Assembly: GCA_964036275.1 (NCBI GenBank)
Contig: OZ038433.1
Location: 20,349,985 to 20,413,984, forward strand
DNA length: 64,000 bases
DNA from: Litoditis marina
Lineage: Eukaryota; Nematoda; Chromadorea; Rhabditida; Rhabditidae
Direction: 5' to 3'
Shown piece by piece: positions 10,857 to 21,560 of this stretch (its first letter is position 1; each line of letters starts with the position of its first letter). Both the position numbers and the translations under genes were made by a program. The notes below the pieces were generated by a model. That model had not been told where the DNA came from. It did no database searches and saw only the letters and a program-made list of their open reading frames with translations.

Positions 10857-12230
10857 GAGTGGGCGACGATCCAGCTAAAACCGATTCAGCTTGCGAGGTA
10901 ATTAGAGGACTTTTCAGCTAATACGTTTTAAGCTCGGACTTTTCGGCGAACTCTCATTCAGCTTGGACCATTGAGCCAGTGCCGTTTTAGGCTTGGACTA
11001 TTCAGCTAAAACTTATTTAGCTTGGACTTTTCAGCTATTACCGTTTTAAGCTTGGACTTTTCAGCTAGTACCGTTTTAAGCTTGGACTTTTCAGCTAAAA
11101 CTTATTTAGCTTGGACTTTTCAGCTAAAACTTATTCAGCTAAAACTGATTCAGCTAAAACTTATTCAGCTGAACCTTATTCAGCTAAAACTTATTCAGCT
11201 TGGACTTTTCAGCTAAAAGTTATTCAGCTTGGACTTTTCAGCTAAAACTTATTTAGCTTGGACTTTTCAGCTAAAACTTATTTAGCTTGGCCTTTTCAGA
11301 GCTCTTTTGGAATTGACATCAAATTTTCAACATTGATATTTTCAGAATTTTCACAACTCACATGTGAATTGTTGCAACTTGAACTTGAACAACTTTTTGG
11401 CATTTCGATACATTTTTGTTGGCATTTCGATATATAAAGGTTTTGTATAGTCATATCGCATAGAAATAGTCACAACCGTTTCATATAAAACCGTTCACAG
11501 AAAATTAATGACGTGACCAATGAAGAAGATGGTGAGGGATTCGGATTCTCTTCCAACTCTAGCTATAACATGACAACAACGTGCAAGAAAACACAACAAA
11601 ATAGTAAAAACAACAAGAATGAGGAAAACATATTCACAGATATCAATCTCAATCACAAACTAATAATCTTCACCTAAAACAAAATGATGAACAAGAACGC
11701 TTTCATGTGAGTTGTGAAAATTGAAAATATCAATGTTTGCCTTTTGATGTAAATTCCAAAAGAGCTTTCCAACCCTGAAAAGTCCAAGCTGAATAAGTTT
11801 TAGCTGAAAAGTCCAAGCTGAATAAGTTTTAGCTAAAAAGTCCAAGCTGAATAAGTTTTAGCTGAATCAGTTTTAGCTGAAAAGTCCAAGCTGAATAAGT
11901 TTTAGCTGAAAAGTCCAAGCTGAATAAGTTTTAGCTGAATCAGTTTTAGCTGAATAAGTTTCAGCTGAAAAGTCCAAGCTGAATAAGTTTTAGCTGAAAA
12001 GTCCAAGCTAAATAAGTTTTAGCTGAAAAGTCCAAGCTAAATAAGTTTTAGCTGAAAAGTCCAAGCTTAAAACGGTACTAGCTGAAAACTCCAAGCTTAA
12101 TCGTTTTTAGCCGAAAAGTCCAAGCTTTAAACGGTACTAGCGCAATGGTCCGAGCTTAAAACGTATTAGCTGAAAAGTCCCCTAATTACCTCGCAAGCTG
12201 AATCGGTTTTAGCTGGATCGTCGCCCACTC
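10857..12230. mobile_element. Foldback transposon with repeat-filled arms and 7-bp target duplication
   Basis: The ends are perfect inverse complements (GAGTGGGCGACGATCCAGC at the left, GCTGGATCGTCGCCCACTC at the right). The 7 bp TGCGGAG is present immediately outside each end (10850-10856 and 12231-12237), a target-site duplication. Arms of about 500 bp (10857-11361 and 11703-12230) consist largely of a short unit, GCTTGGACTTTTCAGCTAAA followed by ACTTATT, iterated in one orientation on the left and inverted on the right. The inner arm ends still pair (AGCTCTTTTGGAATT). The central ~340 bp has no transposase frame. It sits inside an R1 repeat whose uninterrupted copy is at 15603, which shows the empty site. 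The 7-8 bp target size resembles hAT-like elements, but the ends do not decide the superfamily. Frames in the arms are repeat-encoded. Confidence 0.9.
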
Positions 12231-12295
12231 TGCGGAGTAATCGATTAATTTCTTATCGTTCTAAAAATCTCAGAGATATTTGGCGTAACTATGTG
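12231..12295 (+). repeat. Dispersed repeat R1, remnant interrupted by the foldback element
   Basis: Continues R1 after the foldback insertion: TCTTATCGTTCTAAAAATCT then GAGATATTTGGCGTAACTATG, matching 15635-15680. Together with 10830-10856 it forms one interrupted copy. Confidence 0.65.
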
Positions 12296-13574
12296 ATCGA
12301 GTTTTTGAATCGCAAAGATGAAGCGGAAAGTAGAAAGTATCCAGTACTTGTTAATGGTAAGAAAAGGTTAATCTTGCGAATGGAAAGGAAATTAATTTAT
12401 CATTGGAAAATATTTAGAACTAAAATATAATTGTTTTGAAGGAGTTTCGCCTGTAGTTTGTAATTGGACTAATAATTGGAACTGGGCGGAATGAAAAGTA
12501 ATCTAGTTGAAAGTGGTTATAAAACATTTCACACTTAACTGACCTTTGTTCTGTTTTCTTCCGTTTTGACGTTTCGACAATTGGTTTCGTTAGGATGAAA
12601 CTGAAAATAACTGTTCATTGGTTCACACTTGACTTACTTTATTGAACGAATTAGTTTGATACATGGCTGGAATTAAATCGGAGGCAGTTCATTTCTCAGA
12701 AATAATCAAAGTGACCGTTTCTCTTAATTTGGTGATTCGAGTAAAGAATGTATACTTGGAGGCAAAAAATGAACAAAATAATCAAATTTAGGGAAAACTT
12801 TCCAATTTAGCTCCTTTTCTCGATAGTTCGCTTTGCGTTTGGCAACTCCGCAGACGCACCAGCACGTATGCATTTTTATGGAGACGGGCACAGATTTTCC
12901 GCAAAACGGCGCAAAGCTTATCGTAAATTCACTAATCACAAATGTTAAACTTCTTTCAATTAAATACTTTGTTTTGATTAGAATTGTGGGTACATAGACC
13001 TACTTTACCATTCGGGAAAAGGTTTGCGATACAGTAACCCACAGGATAGTTTCGCTCATAAAAGGCTTGGTTCTAAACCGAATCCGGTTTTTCTTTCTAG
13101 TCACGGCGTTTAAACTCGGCTAAAATTTTGGAATGGCTTGCCTTATGTGCGTCGGCCGAGTTTCGAAATTTTCAAACGCGAATTTTCGCGGGAAAGCGCC
13201 CATCGCTGACGTGTTTCGCGTGCTTGGCGCTGGTGCGGAATTGGTGGTGAAACTTTTATAATAAGGAAAAGCTATGTTTCTTATATAACTGTTATGGTAT
13301 ATAAAAATGCGTAAAATTATTCTTGTTTAAATAGAGAAAAAAATTATATCGAATAATGATCGTCAATCGGAATCATTTAAATTATAATTTTGCGGCGCAA
13401 TGAAATCGTGCTCCATTGAACTCGGTCCTTTAAACTGCAATTGAAACTTTGCGGCCGGTGACTTCGCAGAAACTGAATGCCATTGTGTGAAACGCCGTGT
13501 AGTGAAGTAAACTAGGGGCCCCAGGACAATAGATAAGCAGAATTCTAAGTTTTCGTGTTTTAAATCAGTCCGAA
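12296..13574. other. Intergenic, no gene recognised
   Basis: No spliced coding model was found. The 111-codon minus frame across 13363-13698 overlaps the arm of the hairpin element that follows and is not supported as a gene. Confidence 0.4.
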
Positions 13575-13934
13575 TTAGTAAAAAGTGGGGGACCAGGAAG
13601 TGTGAGTTCTGTTCGGTTTCACCGTTTTCAGCATAAAGTGAACAATACGAGGTATAGAAGTGTGCAGCAAAAATAGAACAATACATAGGTTTGCACAACG
13701 GTTCACACGCAGCGTACGTACATTAAACCACTTCTCACGCTAAAATTACATTTTTGTAATTATTGTTTTTTTTGTGAACCGTTGTGCAAACCTATGTATT
13801 GTTCTATTTTTGCTGCACACTCCTATACCTCGTATTGTTCACTTTTTGCTGAAAACGGTGAAACCTAACAGAACTCACACACTTCCTGGTCCCCTACTTT
13901 TTACTAATTGTTCTATTTTTGCTAGTTGTACTAG
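13575..13934. mobile_element. Hairpin element family H, copy A
   Basis: Arms 13575-13706 and 13773-13907 are near-perfect inverse complements around a 66-bp loop. Ends read TTAGTAAAAAGTGGGGGACC, then TGTGAG. The right side continues with a TTGTTCTATTTTTGCTAG tail found on other copies. Relatives: 26652-27045, 59661-60045, 47203-47586, and a longer one at 31127-31850. No coding content; a MITE-like non-autonomous element. Confidence 0.85.
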
Positions 13935-14204
13935 TACAATCACTCATCAGAACAATCAGATCAGAACAATCAGAATGAAATTTGAAAAAAGGTGACTATC
14001 AAACTTCTTGATAACTGGGCGAAGTTTCGAGTTCGCAAACGGTGTGATGCTTTCTCAAAATATTTTTGGCCTCAATTGACCTCTGGAACTGGCGTGGTTG
14101 GCGAAACTAGTAAAAACCACAGAGCCGTATTTTTTCGCCTATTTTATTCAAATCTGAGCTTTGTGAAAATTCTGAGTCATTACAGTACAAAGCAAGCATT
14201 TACT

Positions 14205-14665
14205 GATTTGGCGCCAACGGGCGCCAGCGTTTGGCGCCAATAATTATACATGTTATACTCCAATTGATGAGAAGCAAATGGAACAAACGGCTTTGATCAA
14301 TTAGCACACTTTCCGACGATTTTTTGTTCGGAAACATAATTTTCAATTTCGGTGCCAATTGGCGGATAAACAGGCTATTCGGCGCCAAGTGTCAAAGAAC
14401 CGTGATCACCCAAGCCGCTTGCCAACTAAATTTATAGTTCTGACCTCTGTGAACGAATCCGATCGTTACCCTACTTTGCTAGCGTAATTTTCATTTGGCG
14501 CCAATAGGCGCCCGCGTTTGGCGCCATTCGATAATAATAGTACCATGTTATGGAAAATAGGTTAAACTAACTATTATGACCTCTGTGCGAGATTTCGAAC
14601 ATTTTTACTCATGGGAACACATATTTCCCAGCTCTTGGCGCCATCTGGCGCCAGCGCCAAGCGTC
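14205..14665. repeat. GGCGCC-rich repeat (two ~288-bp units)
   Basis: TTTGGCGCCAA palindromes and GGCGCC words cluster at about 14208-14241, 14495-14527 and 14635-14660. The first two clusters, with flanks containing CATGTTAT, form a direct repeat of about 288 bp. A related cluster at 46470-46920 also lies next to a family H hairpin (opposite order). No gene seen. Confidence 0.7.
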
Positions 14666-15094
14666 AGACATAACGTGACATCACCAAACTTCTGGGACCG
14701 CGTTAATTTTGGGGTTTGCACATGTGTGCCAAATTTTAGCCAAATCGGCCCGGTAGTTAAAAAAATAATTTTCTATGCGGACATCGGACGAGCGACGAGG
14801 GACGAGCGACGAGGGACAACGGAAATTTTCATAACGACACTAGACCACAACTTTTTTCAAACTTGACCGATTTTTCTAATTTTTCCACACAACATGTATT
14901 TAATAGATGGATAGCTCTGTCTGTCTTTAAATTTCGAAAAAAAAGTATTATTTGAAGACTTTTGTGGTTTGAAAGCTAAAATCGGGTGCGCAATGGCCAA
15001 ACCAAACACAACTCACACGCAGCGCTTTGCGCTGCGCGCGATTGTAGGGAAACGGTCCCTTTAACAACCCTGTGAGGATTACTGGAACGTCAGT

Positions 15095-15690
15095 CAAAAC
15101 CTACTCTCAGCGAGCGTTTGAAGAAGTGTCTGCAAAATCACCTATGCCACAAAAGCAAACGATAATGCACCATGAAAACTTCTAACACGTGGATGGAATT
15201 TGGATCAACTTCTAAGCAGCTGTGATATTAAAAGTTGTACAGTGTATTATGAACAGTGCCTCGTGAAGGAAAGACGTGAGAAGAGGACGTGTAAATTTGT
15301 TTCTAGAAAAGAGATGAGGAAAGAGATAAACAGACATACTACATCCCCTTCTCGTATAAACATCATTTCAAAAACGAAGCATATAAATGAAAATCAGTAC
15401 AGTAATGAAAATGAACGGTGCACACAACCTATAATTATTAGTAGCTCGTGAAAAAACTTATACAGTTTAGACGAATTTAATGTTAACTAACTTGGAAAGA
15501 AATGTCAAACTAACATTCATAGATTTCAACACTATTGAGGTGGTTGAAAGGTATGTTTGTGTGAAATAGTTGAGAACATTAAATCGAGATTTTTTTCTTC
15601 TAGAGGATGAGAGCGCGGAAAAATCGGTTAACTTCTTATCGTTCTACAAATCTCAGAGATATTTGGCGTAACTATGCAATCGTTTTTCGT
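15095..15690 (+). repeat. Dispersed repeat R1, copy 2
   Basis: Carries the R1 blocks in order: CTCTCAGCGAGCGTTTGAAG, ATGCACCATGAAAACTTC, then GAGGATGAGAGCGCGG and TTATCGTTCTACAAATCTCA. It gives the uninterrupted sequence across the site where the foldback element inserted in the 10.8-12.3 kb copy. The 83-codon plus frame here is not conserved with copy 1. Confidence 0.6.
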
Positions 15691-16310
15691 ATCTCAAATA
15701 TGAAGGCTGAACCATAGCCAAACAACAAGTTAATAAACACAAGGTTTAATCACAAGCAATTACTAAAAAGATACAAACGACAGAATTTATTTCATCATAA
15801 GTTCGTAATACTTTAATAGTGCAAAATAGATTCACTTATTTTACAGTGTTTCGGTCCTACGGAATTACTACAAATATACAAAGTAGTAGATTTATTTTCA
15901 TTACTATATCATAGAAAGAAAAATCGGAAGTTTATGGTCTGAGCTGGAGAAAATGATTTTATTATAGCAAAAATAATTGGAACTAAATATTTTTATTTTT
16001 TTTTGTCCTGAAAATCATCAGAGTTTTCCACATCCATAATATGGATGTATTATATTTAGTTGTTTCTTAGACTAATAACTGGAACTGGGAAAAATGCAAG
16101 TATTTGGAACTTGAAATGGAGTTCTGACCTCTAGACATCGAATTCACGGAATCTATGCAAGTTTGATTCGAAAATCGGGAACTGTAAGTTTGGTTGTGTA
16201 TGAATATCCAATCATGCGCAGCGCAGAGTAGATTAGTTTTTGTTCAGAGCTCTACAGACATTCTAGCATTTTTCTCCATAGCTCCTCGACCTTTTTCCTA
16301 GATAATTGCA
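15691..16310. other. Intergenic, no gene recognised
   Basis: AT-rich. A GCGCAGCGCAGAGTAG word followed by TTTTTGTTCAGAGCTCT (about 16216-16250) matches the start of the unit-2-specific block at 62433, indicating a shared repeat end. Confidence 0.35.
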
Positions 16311-16432
16311 TGGAATGAATGAATGAATGAATGAATGAATGAATGAATGAATGAATGAATGAATGAATGAATGAATGAATGAATGAATGAATGAATGAAT
16401 GAATGAATGAATGAATGAATGAATGAATGAAA
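16311..16432. repeat. (GAAT)n microsatellite
   Basis: About 30 uninterrupted GAAT tetranucleotides. The minus-strand frame over it reads repeated IHSF and is an artefact. Confidence 0.98.
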
Positions 16433-16543
16433 AAGTAAATCATATTAGAATTAAAGTTAAACCACTTCGAAATAACAAAAAATCATACCGATCGATATAG
16501 TGATGCACAATCATACATTAAACTCAGATGATATTTCGCATTC

Positions 16544-17702
16544 CTACACCAAACAGAGAAACTTGGAGAGTTCTCCGTCTGGATCCATCCATTTTCCGTC
16601 GACACAACTAATCGGACCAGCGGCAATCGAGAGGGCACATCCACTTGGACGAACGGCAGTGTAGAATCCCAATGCACATGTGATCTCTAGTTCACATTGT
16701 TCACCAATCATAGTGGTGAACAGTCCTTCCGAGGTTGCGAACGAGGACGAGCAATCACCCGACACGGAAGTCGTGTCTGGGAACGCACCACAGCCGCAAT
16801 TCTGCACCGCAACTGAAATATACAAAAAAACATAAAACTGATATACTTTGTTTCACCAATCAATGGTCTTCTACAGTAATCCCTAAAACATTCAGGAGTT
16901 TTTCTTATGCATAATTGATAATTTTGGGCCCAAACTTTTAGAGTATGTAGTAGTAAAGGTGCAGAGGATTTTTAGTGAATCAATCCAATGAGGCTAACAT
17001 ATCAAACTTTGACCTGGAATTTTGACCATATTACTGTAAAGGGTCATAAGTGGGTGGAACAAACTAAACACGTTACATTTCATCTCACTTTATAAACATA
17101 ACTCTTTTCTAAGTTTGAAAACAATCAACGTACTGTGACAGTGTTGTGAAGACATTATTCGTACTATTTGTTTAATCCGACACGCCAGATGGATCTTTTA
17201 TTCCAGATATGACATTTCGGCAAAAGGTATCAACAAGCAGATTACAGTAAACTCAATACAGTCTCAACTCAACTCAATATAGAAAGTTTTAGACACTTAT
17301 TTGTTCATATGACTCAATTGTTCGAGTGTGAAACTGGCCAAATATCAGATGACTGTAAATAAGTTAGCATCAAAAATGTTGTATCTTCAGATGACTAGGA
17401 TAAACACTAATAACACTACAGATATCAACACAGACGTTATACCTGTAGAATAGAGGAGACGGGCGAGAGACGAACCAGTTTATAGACGAGCAGATGACAC
17501 AATGCACACAATAGACAACAAAGTAGAATACGTCACTTGACAAAAAACTTACTCGAAAACAGGATGGAAACATTTTCCTCAATTAGTTCAAGTGTATGTT
17601 TAAAGCCTTTGATGTGCTTTACTCGAAATTGTAACCGATTGAGGGTGGACAGCGTATAGTCAATTTGGTGGGAAGCGGGATTTGACGAGCTGACAGCCTC
17701 AT
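16544..17702 (-). pseudogene. Cys-rich secreted (C6/sushi-like) protein, 5'-incomplete copy
   Basis: Two exons match the intact-looking gene at 43.2-44.2 kb. Internal exon 17553-17702 (150 nt, phase 1 in and out; acceptor GCAG, donor GTAAG) and last exon 16544-16812 (acceptor TATATTTCAG). The last exon encodes an extracellular Cys-rich domain: NCGCGAF, GDCSSSF, EQCELEITC, SGCALS, ISCVDGKW, FLCL, then stop. The C..DGKW...C ending resembles sushi/CCP or nematode C6-type domains; I could not decide which. No signal-peptide exon like those at 46.2 or 47.8 kb is found upstream in this unit, hence a partial duplicate. Reading frames remain open, so a distant first exon is not excluded. About 160 bp of extra intron sequence (about 17373-17540) is absent from the second copy. 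Confidence 0.55.
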
Positions 17703-17945
17703 CTGCGTATCTTCGATCTACACACTATCTCATGGCATATAATCAACGATCGCTCGCTCCGCATTGGTCAATCGATTCGGACATGTTGCTGTTTTTGTTG
17801 GAGATAAGTTATATCATGCAGTACTACATAAAATTTAAATTGAGGGGTGCACCTAACTTTTCACATAACGTGAGCAAAACCTGCAGTGGAATGTAAAAGT
17901 AAAGAAATGTTTAAGGAGACGCAGGTTTGAATATAAAGATTATTA

Positions 17946-18610
17946 TGGAGTTATACGAACTCGAAATTCTCTAAAACTCGAACTCGTAAATTCGATCAAA
18001 CCCTCCCTAGCTCTAATTCAAACCGAACCATTTCGACTGTAATAGAACCAAGTTATGCATGACGACTGATTCGCAGTTTTCGGTTCGGGTATGAAACACG
18101 ACTCTCAGTGAAATCGTCTGAAACGCAGCTTAAAGGAGACCCGAAGACAACTTGAGCAACGGTTCTGCTTCGGGCTTCTTTAACTGTATTGAGATCAGAG
18201 AGCACAAATAACTCGTATATTAGTTTGATCAGTCCACGTGACATTCACATGACAAGGCCGTGCGACACGCAACGCGTCTAACTAGAGGTAGGATACATCA
18301 GCTTTCTGACATTTGGGGGTTGTGTTGCTTTGATCCGGTCTCCTTTAGTTCCGGATTATACCTAACCAGTGAGCGAAAGTTTTTCTGTCTCGATAATCTT
18401 TCTGAGAGGCATTTTTTCTTATCAGTTTCGGTCTATGGATCGAGTTCTCAGTATCTTGAGGTTTAAAGTTTGAAAATCGTCTTTTCAAGAAAAACGACCG
18501 ACCACGCTCTTGCAAAGTTTACAATAGTTCATCAAGCTGCAAGAGCGGAGGTTTTTCCGGTCTCTTCTAAATCGAACGAATACAAACCACTTTTGTATTG
18601 TTGCTATAGT
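17946..18610. repeat. Duplicated block B, unit 1 copy
   Basis: Matches 50247-50880 along its length (for example GAGTTATACGAACTCGAAAT and ACGCAACGCGTCTAACTAGA). It contains tandem ACTCGAACTCG-type words at the left. No gene is apparent; small frames in the two copies are not conserved. Confidence 0.75.
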
Positions 18611-18709
18611 AGTTGCCAACAGAAAGGCGAAAAGGTATTGTATATCTCACTTTCCGATGTGTACGCCCACATGTCTTCTATTCCAAGGGTTGCCGGTTTT
18701 GTGGTCAAA

Positions 18710-18790
18710 TAGCGCAGTGGTTAGTGCCATGCTATAGTCTGTTTAGTTCCCGACTGGACTCGTATTCAGCCAAAATGTTGCATCCCTGGC
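18710..18790 (+). repeat. tRNA-derived (A-box) sequence
   Basis: AATAGCGCAGTGGTTAGTGC is a strong A-box/D-arm match, but no good B box follows. The segment GCTATAGTCTGTTTAG plus TTCCCGACTGGACTC is repeated in inverted orientation at about 19228-19265, so it may form the end of a small inverted-repeat element. Confidence 0.4.
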
Positions 18791-19074
18791 ACCTCTCGCG
18801 TTGCGTGTGCAGGGCGCCGGCTGGGCATTTTGCCAGATCAGGCCACAATCAATAATCTTTCCAACAGCCAAATAAAAGTTTAACCAACGCATACATTTAT
18901 TCCTTAGTTATGATATCTTTTCCCCTTCTAAAGAGATTGTATGAGAGATTATAATCTTTAATGACAAGTTCACTTGAGTTTTCTTTAAGAAATTCGGAAA
19001 TTTTTTGCACACACTGAAATTTTCGTGATCGCCGTATATGGGCCGTTCCCCCGCGCTCCTCTAACGAGTCCATA

Positions 19075-19145
19075 TGGCCGAGTGGTCTAAGGCGCTGGTT
19101 TCGACGTGGTTCTCCATATTTGTTGGTTCTATCCCCCTAGCTGCT
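19075..19145 (+). repeat. tRNA-Ser/Leu-like degenerate sequence
   Basis: CATATGGCCGAGTGGTCTAA followed by GGCGCTGGTTT is a class II tRNA-like A-box and D-arm. The B-box position reads GTTGGTTCTATCC, which is degenerate. Likely a tRNA-derived repeat, not an active gene. Confidence 0.45.
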
Positions 19146-19834
19146 GTTATTTTGAAAACAGAGAATCATGGTCCGGAATGTTTGAATGGTTGCCAAGTCA
19201 TGAGCTCCGCCCCCATTTTCATACAGTAAACGGAGTCCAGTTCGGAACTAAATAGACTATAACCGGGAAGCCGACGAAATGGAGCGATGCCCAGAGCAAC
19301 ACACGGTTAACGGCTGGCTGCAAAAAGTTTAAATTATTAGTTAGAACTTGAACCCTTTGTAAGTAGGTTACACATTAAACATAGAATCCTTACAGATTGG
19401 TTTTGTCATACAAGCTCAGTGTATTTTTACTACTTTCTGTTCTGTAATCTTTGCGGCTTTGCGCAATAACCTTTCCTTACATTAGGGTATCATGTCGGAG
19501 GTTGCTTAGCTAGATCAGAATGAAATCTACTGTATGCATCTTGATCTTATTCTCACAGAATAGCTAATAATGTTTCTTTTAGTTGCAAATATATAAATTT
19601 AACCCCTTAACCATTGCAGTTGAGTTGGGAAAACGAGTTATCAGCGTACCTGGCCAATGCCGCCACCAGCGTACTGGTTTCTTCGGTTCTCAATGGCACC
19701 TCAGTCATGTGCGCAGAAGCATGTTTCAGACACTTGTTGAAGTAATGAGAACTGAAACACACAAAGACAAATGAATTTAATACTCATTACTCAATACGAG
19801 ACACGCTATTTGGAAATTTGGGTAACCCAAGTTG

Positions 19835-20240
19835 TGTAATCCTAGTCTGGAATGAAATCTGGAGCTTTCAATAGATTGTGTTGGATATACGAACCATCAT
19901 CGCATATCATCTCAATAGCATATCTATTGCTGCGCTCATTAGCGTACGTCTCTGCTACCCTGTTAACTATTCACGTGTTACGTTTCTTCGTCTGCTTACG
20001 TGTACATGGCAGCGAGCATTGTGAGTATTGTAAACTCTACCATAGCCAGTAATCAGTCTGGCTACTAGGCTAGTTTTCTATTCTCTCTCTCTCCCGGTCA
20101 GGTATAAAGACTTTATTGTATTGGCTTATTTATACTCATAATAAACCTAGTATAGTTAGCGTTTGTTGTGTTATATTCAAAAGACTAACGTATCGCCTGA
20201 AATTCCTAATTGTTGTGACTTCGTGAGTACGAGGGTTACA
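19835..20240 (+). mobile_element. LTR of a retrotransposon, unit 1
   Basis: 406 bp starting TGTAATCC and ending GGGTTACA, imperfect inverted ends of the TG...CA type. It contains TATAAA (20103-20108) and AATAAA (20140-20145) in U3/R order. The following ATTGGCGATC (about 20247) resembles the primer-binding-site region of Ty3/Gypsy-type elements. Only one LTR occurs in this unit; the similar LTR at 53894 belongs to the duplicated unit and is not its partner. Likely a remnant. Confidence 0.7.
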
Positions 20241-20246
20241 ACATAA

Positions 20247-20465
20247 TTGGCGATCAAGATAGGCAAAACTCTCGTAGCATTTACTGGTAAGTTACTAGTA
20301 AGTTCGGATTCCCTCGAACGATCGATCATCGGAGGATATTGGTTGCGATCGTTGGGTTCGGATATTGTTCATTGTCGTCTACAAAGTCTCTTGTACGAAG
20401 AGATCGACACCCCTTTGGCTGCGTCTTGTGAAGCGAGACGTAGTAACACTGTAACCTGTGAATAG
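20247..20465 (+). pseudogene. Retroelement leader/gag-like fragment, truncated
   Basis: The frame following the LTR reads SSDSLERS-type sequence and stops after 72 codons (TAG at 20463), where the unit 2 copy reads on for 28 more codons. No gag, zinc-knuckle or pol motif is visible, so identity as the 5' coding part of the LTR element rests on its position. Confidence 0.4.
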
Positions 20466-20734
20466 AACGGGGATCAGTATACTGTTTGTTGTTGAGTACT
20501 AGGTCTGTACGAGACAGTAAGTGCTGTCACCGACCCCCTTTGCGAAGTGAGCACCCAGTTGTATTGCTGGTCATGGAGAGAAAAAGTTCTCCTTGCCATA
20601 GAGCGCGGGAGTTCGCCTTGAAGAAGGACGATTATATCAACCACTTGATACGAAGTGTTGAACGTGAGTTGTCAGAATCGTGCGTGGGATCTGTGCTAGC
20701 TTGTGGTTGAATTAGCATGGGACCCCTCCCCCAT

Positions 20735-20790
20735 TTTATACCCAATTCGCACTTTGTATGTTTACAAAGTGTTCGGCCCGTGAGTCTGAC
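20735..20790. repeat. Short repeat around ACCCAATTCGCACTTTGTAT
   Basis: The same 50-60 bp word (ACCCAATTCGCACTTTGTAT, then GACAAAGTGT in the relatives) recurs at about 22355-22410 and 55565-55615. This copy is in a segment (about 20655-20828) missing from unit 2. Confidence 0.6.
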
Positions 20791-20891
20791 TAGAAATTAA
20801 GCAATTGTGAAACTGTACGGAAAGGAACTAATATAACAATAGAAAAGAAACTTCGTATAAGGAGGAAATATGCATAATTATTATATATTAT

Positions 20892-21552
20892 TAGGGTTGT
20901 TAGAGTTGGAATTGGAATTGGAATTGGAATTGATAGAATTGAGATAATCATCCAAAAGAATTGCAATTCCAATTCTTTTGGTCTGTCGAAAAGAATTGGA
21001 ATTGCAATTCCAATTCTTTTGTATGTCGAAAATAGTTGGAATTGCAATTCCAATTCTTTTGTATGTCAAAAAATTTCTGGAATTGCAATTCCAATTCTTT
21101 TGTATATCAAAACAACTGGAATTGGAATTGGAATTGACTTGATTTTCTCCCAGAATCTATTCAGAATTTATTTGCAATTCCATGCTGCTTTTCCTTGTTC
21201 ATTGCTAAATTACCATTGTTCCTTATGTATCTTGTTCAATGGAACCAAAGTGAACATTGTTTATCTTCGTTTTTCGAAGAAAAAAACTGACATAAAGTTG
21301 GAAACACAGTCAATTCTAATCAATTCCAATCAATTCCGATGGAATTGGAATTGAAAATCTGAGATTACGAGGAATTGATAAGAATTGGAATTGGAATTGA
21401 GTGGTTTTGAGAATTGCAAAAGAATTGGAATTGGAATTGAGTGGTTTTCGAGAATGGAAAAAGAATTGGGATTGGAATTGAGTGGTTTTTGTGAAACGAA
21501 AAAGAATTGGAATTGGAATTGACTTGATTTTTGGAATTGATTAACAACCCTA
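20892..21552. mobile_element. hAT-type MITE filled with GGAATT motifs, 8-bp target duplication
   Basis: Terminal inverted repeats TAGGGTTGTTA ... TAACAACCCTA are flanked by the perfect 8-bp direct repeat TATATTAT (20884-20891 and 21553-21560). An 8-bp duplication and a TAGGGTTG-like end are typical of hAT transposons. The interior is iterated GGAATTGCAATTCC and GGAATTGGAATT words in roughly 57-60 bp units, with no transposase. The unit 2 copy (about 54760-54775) lacks the insertion and shows the unoccupied site, so the insertion postdates the duplication. Plus and minus frames over it are repeat-encoded. Confidence 0.92.
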
Positions 21553-21560
21553 TATATTAT

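Noticed and set aside
11022..11845. Repeat proteins on both strands (LDFSA, LIQLK repeats)
   Set aside because: Encoded by the minisatellite arms of the foldback element.
16252..16443. Minus-strand protein with IHSF repeats
   Set aside because: Translation of the GAAT microsatellite.
20790..21547. Several 60-111 codon frames
   Set aside because: Inside the GGAATT-filled hAT MITE; low-complexity translation.
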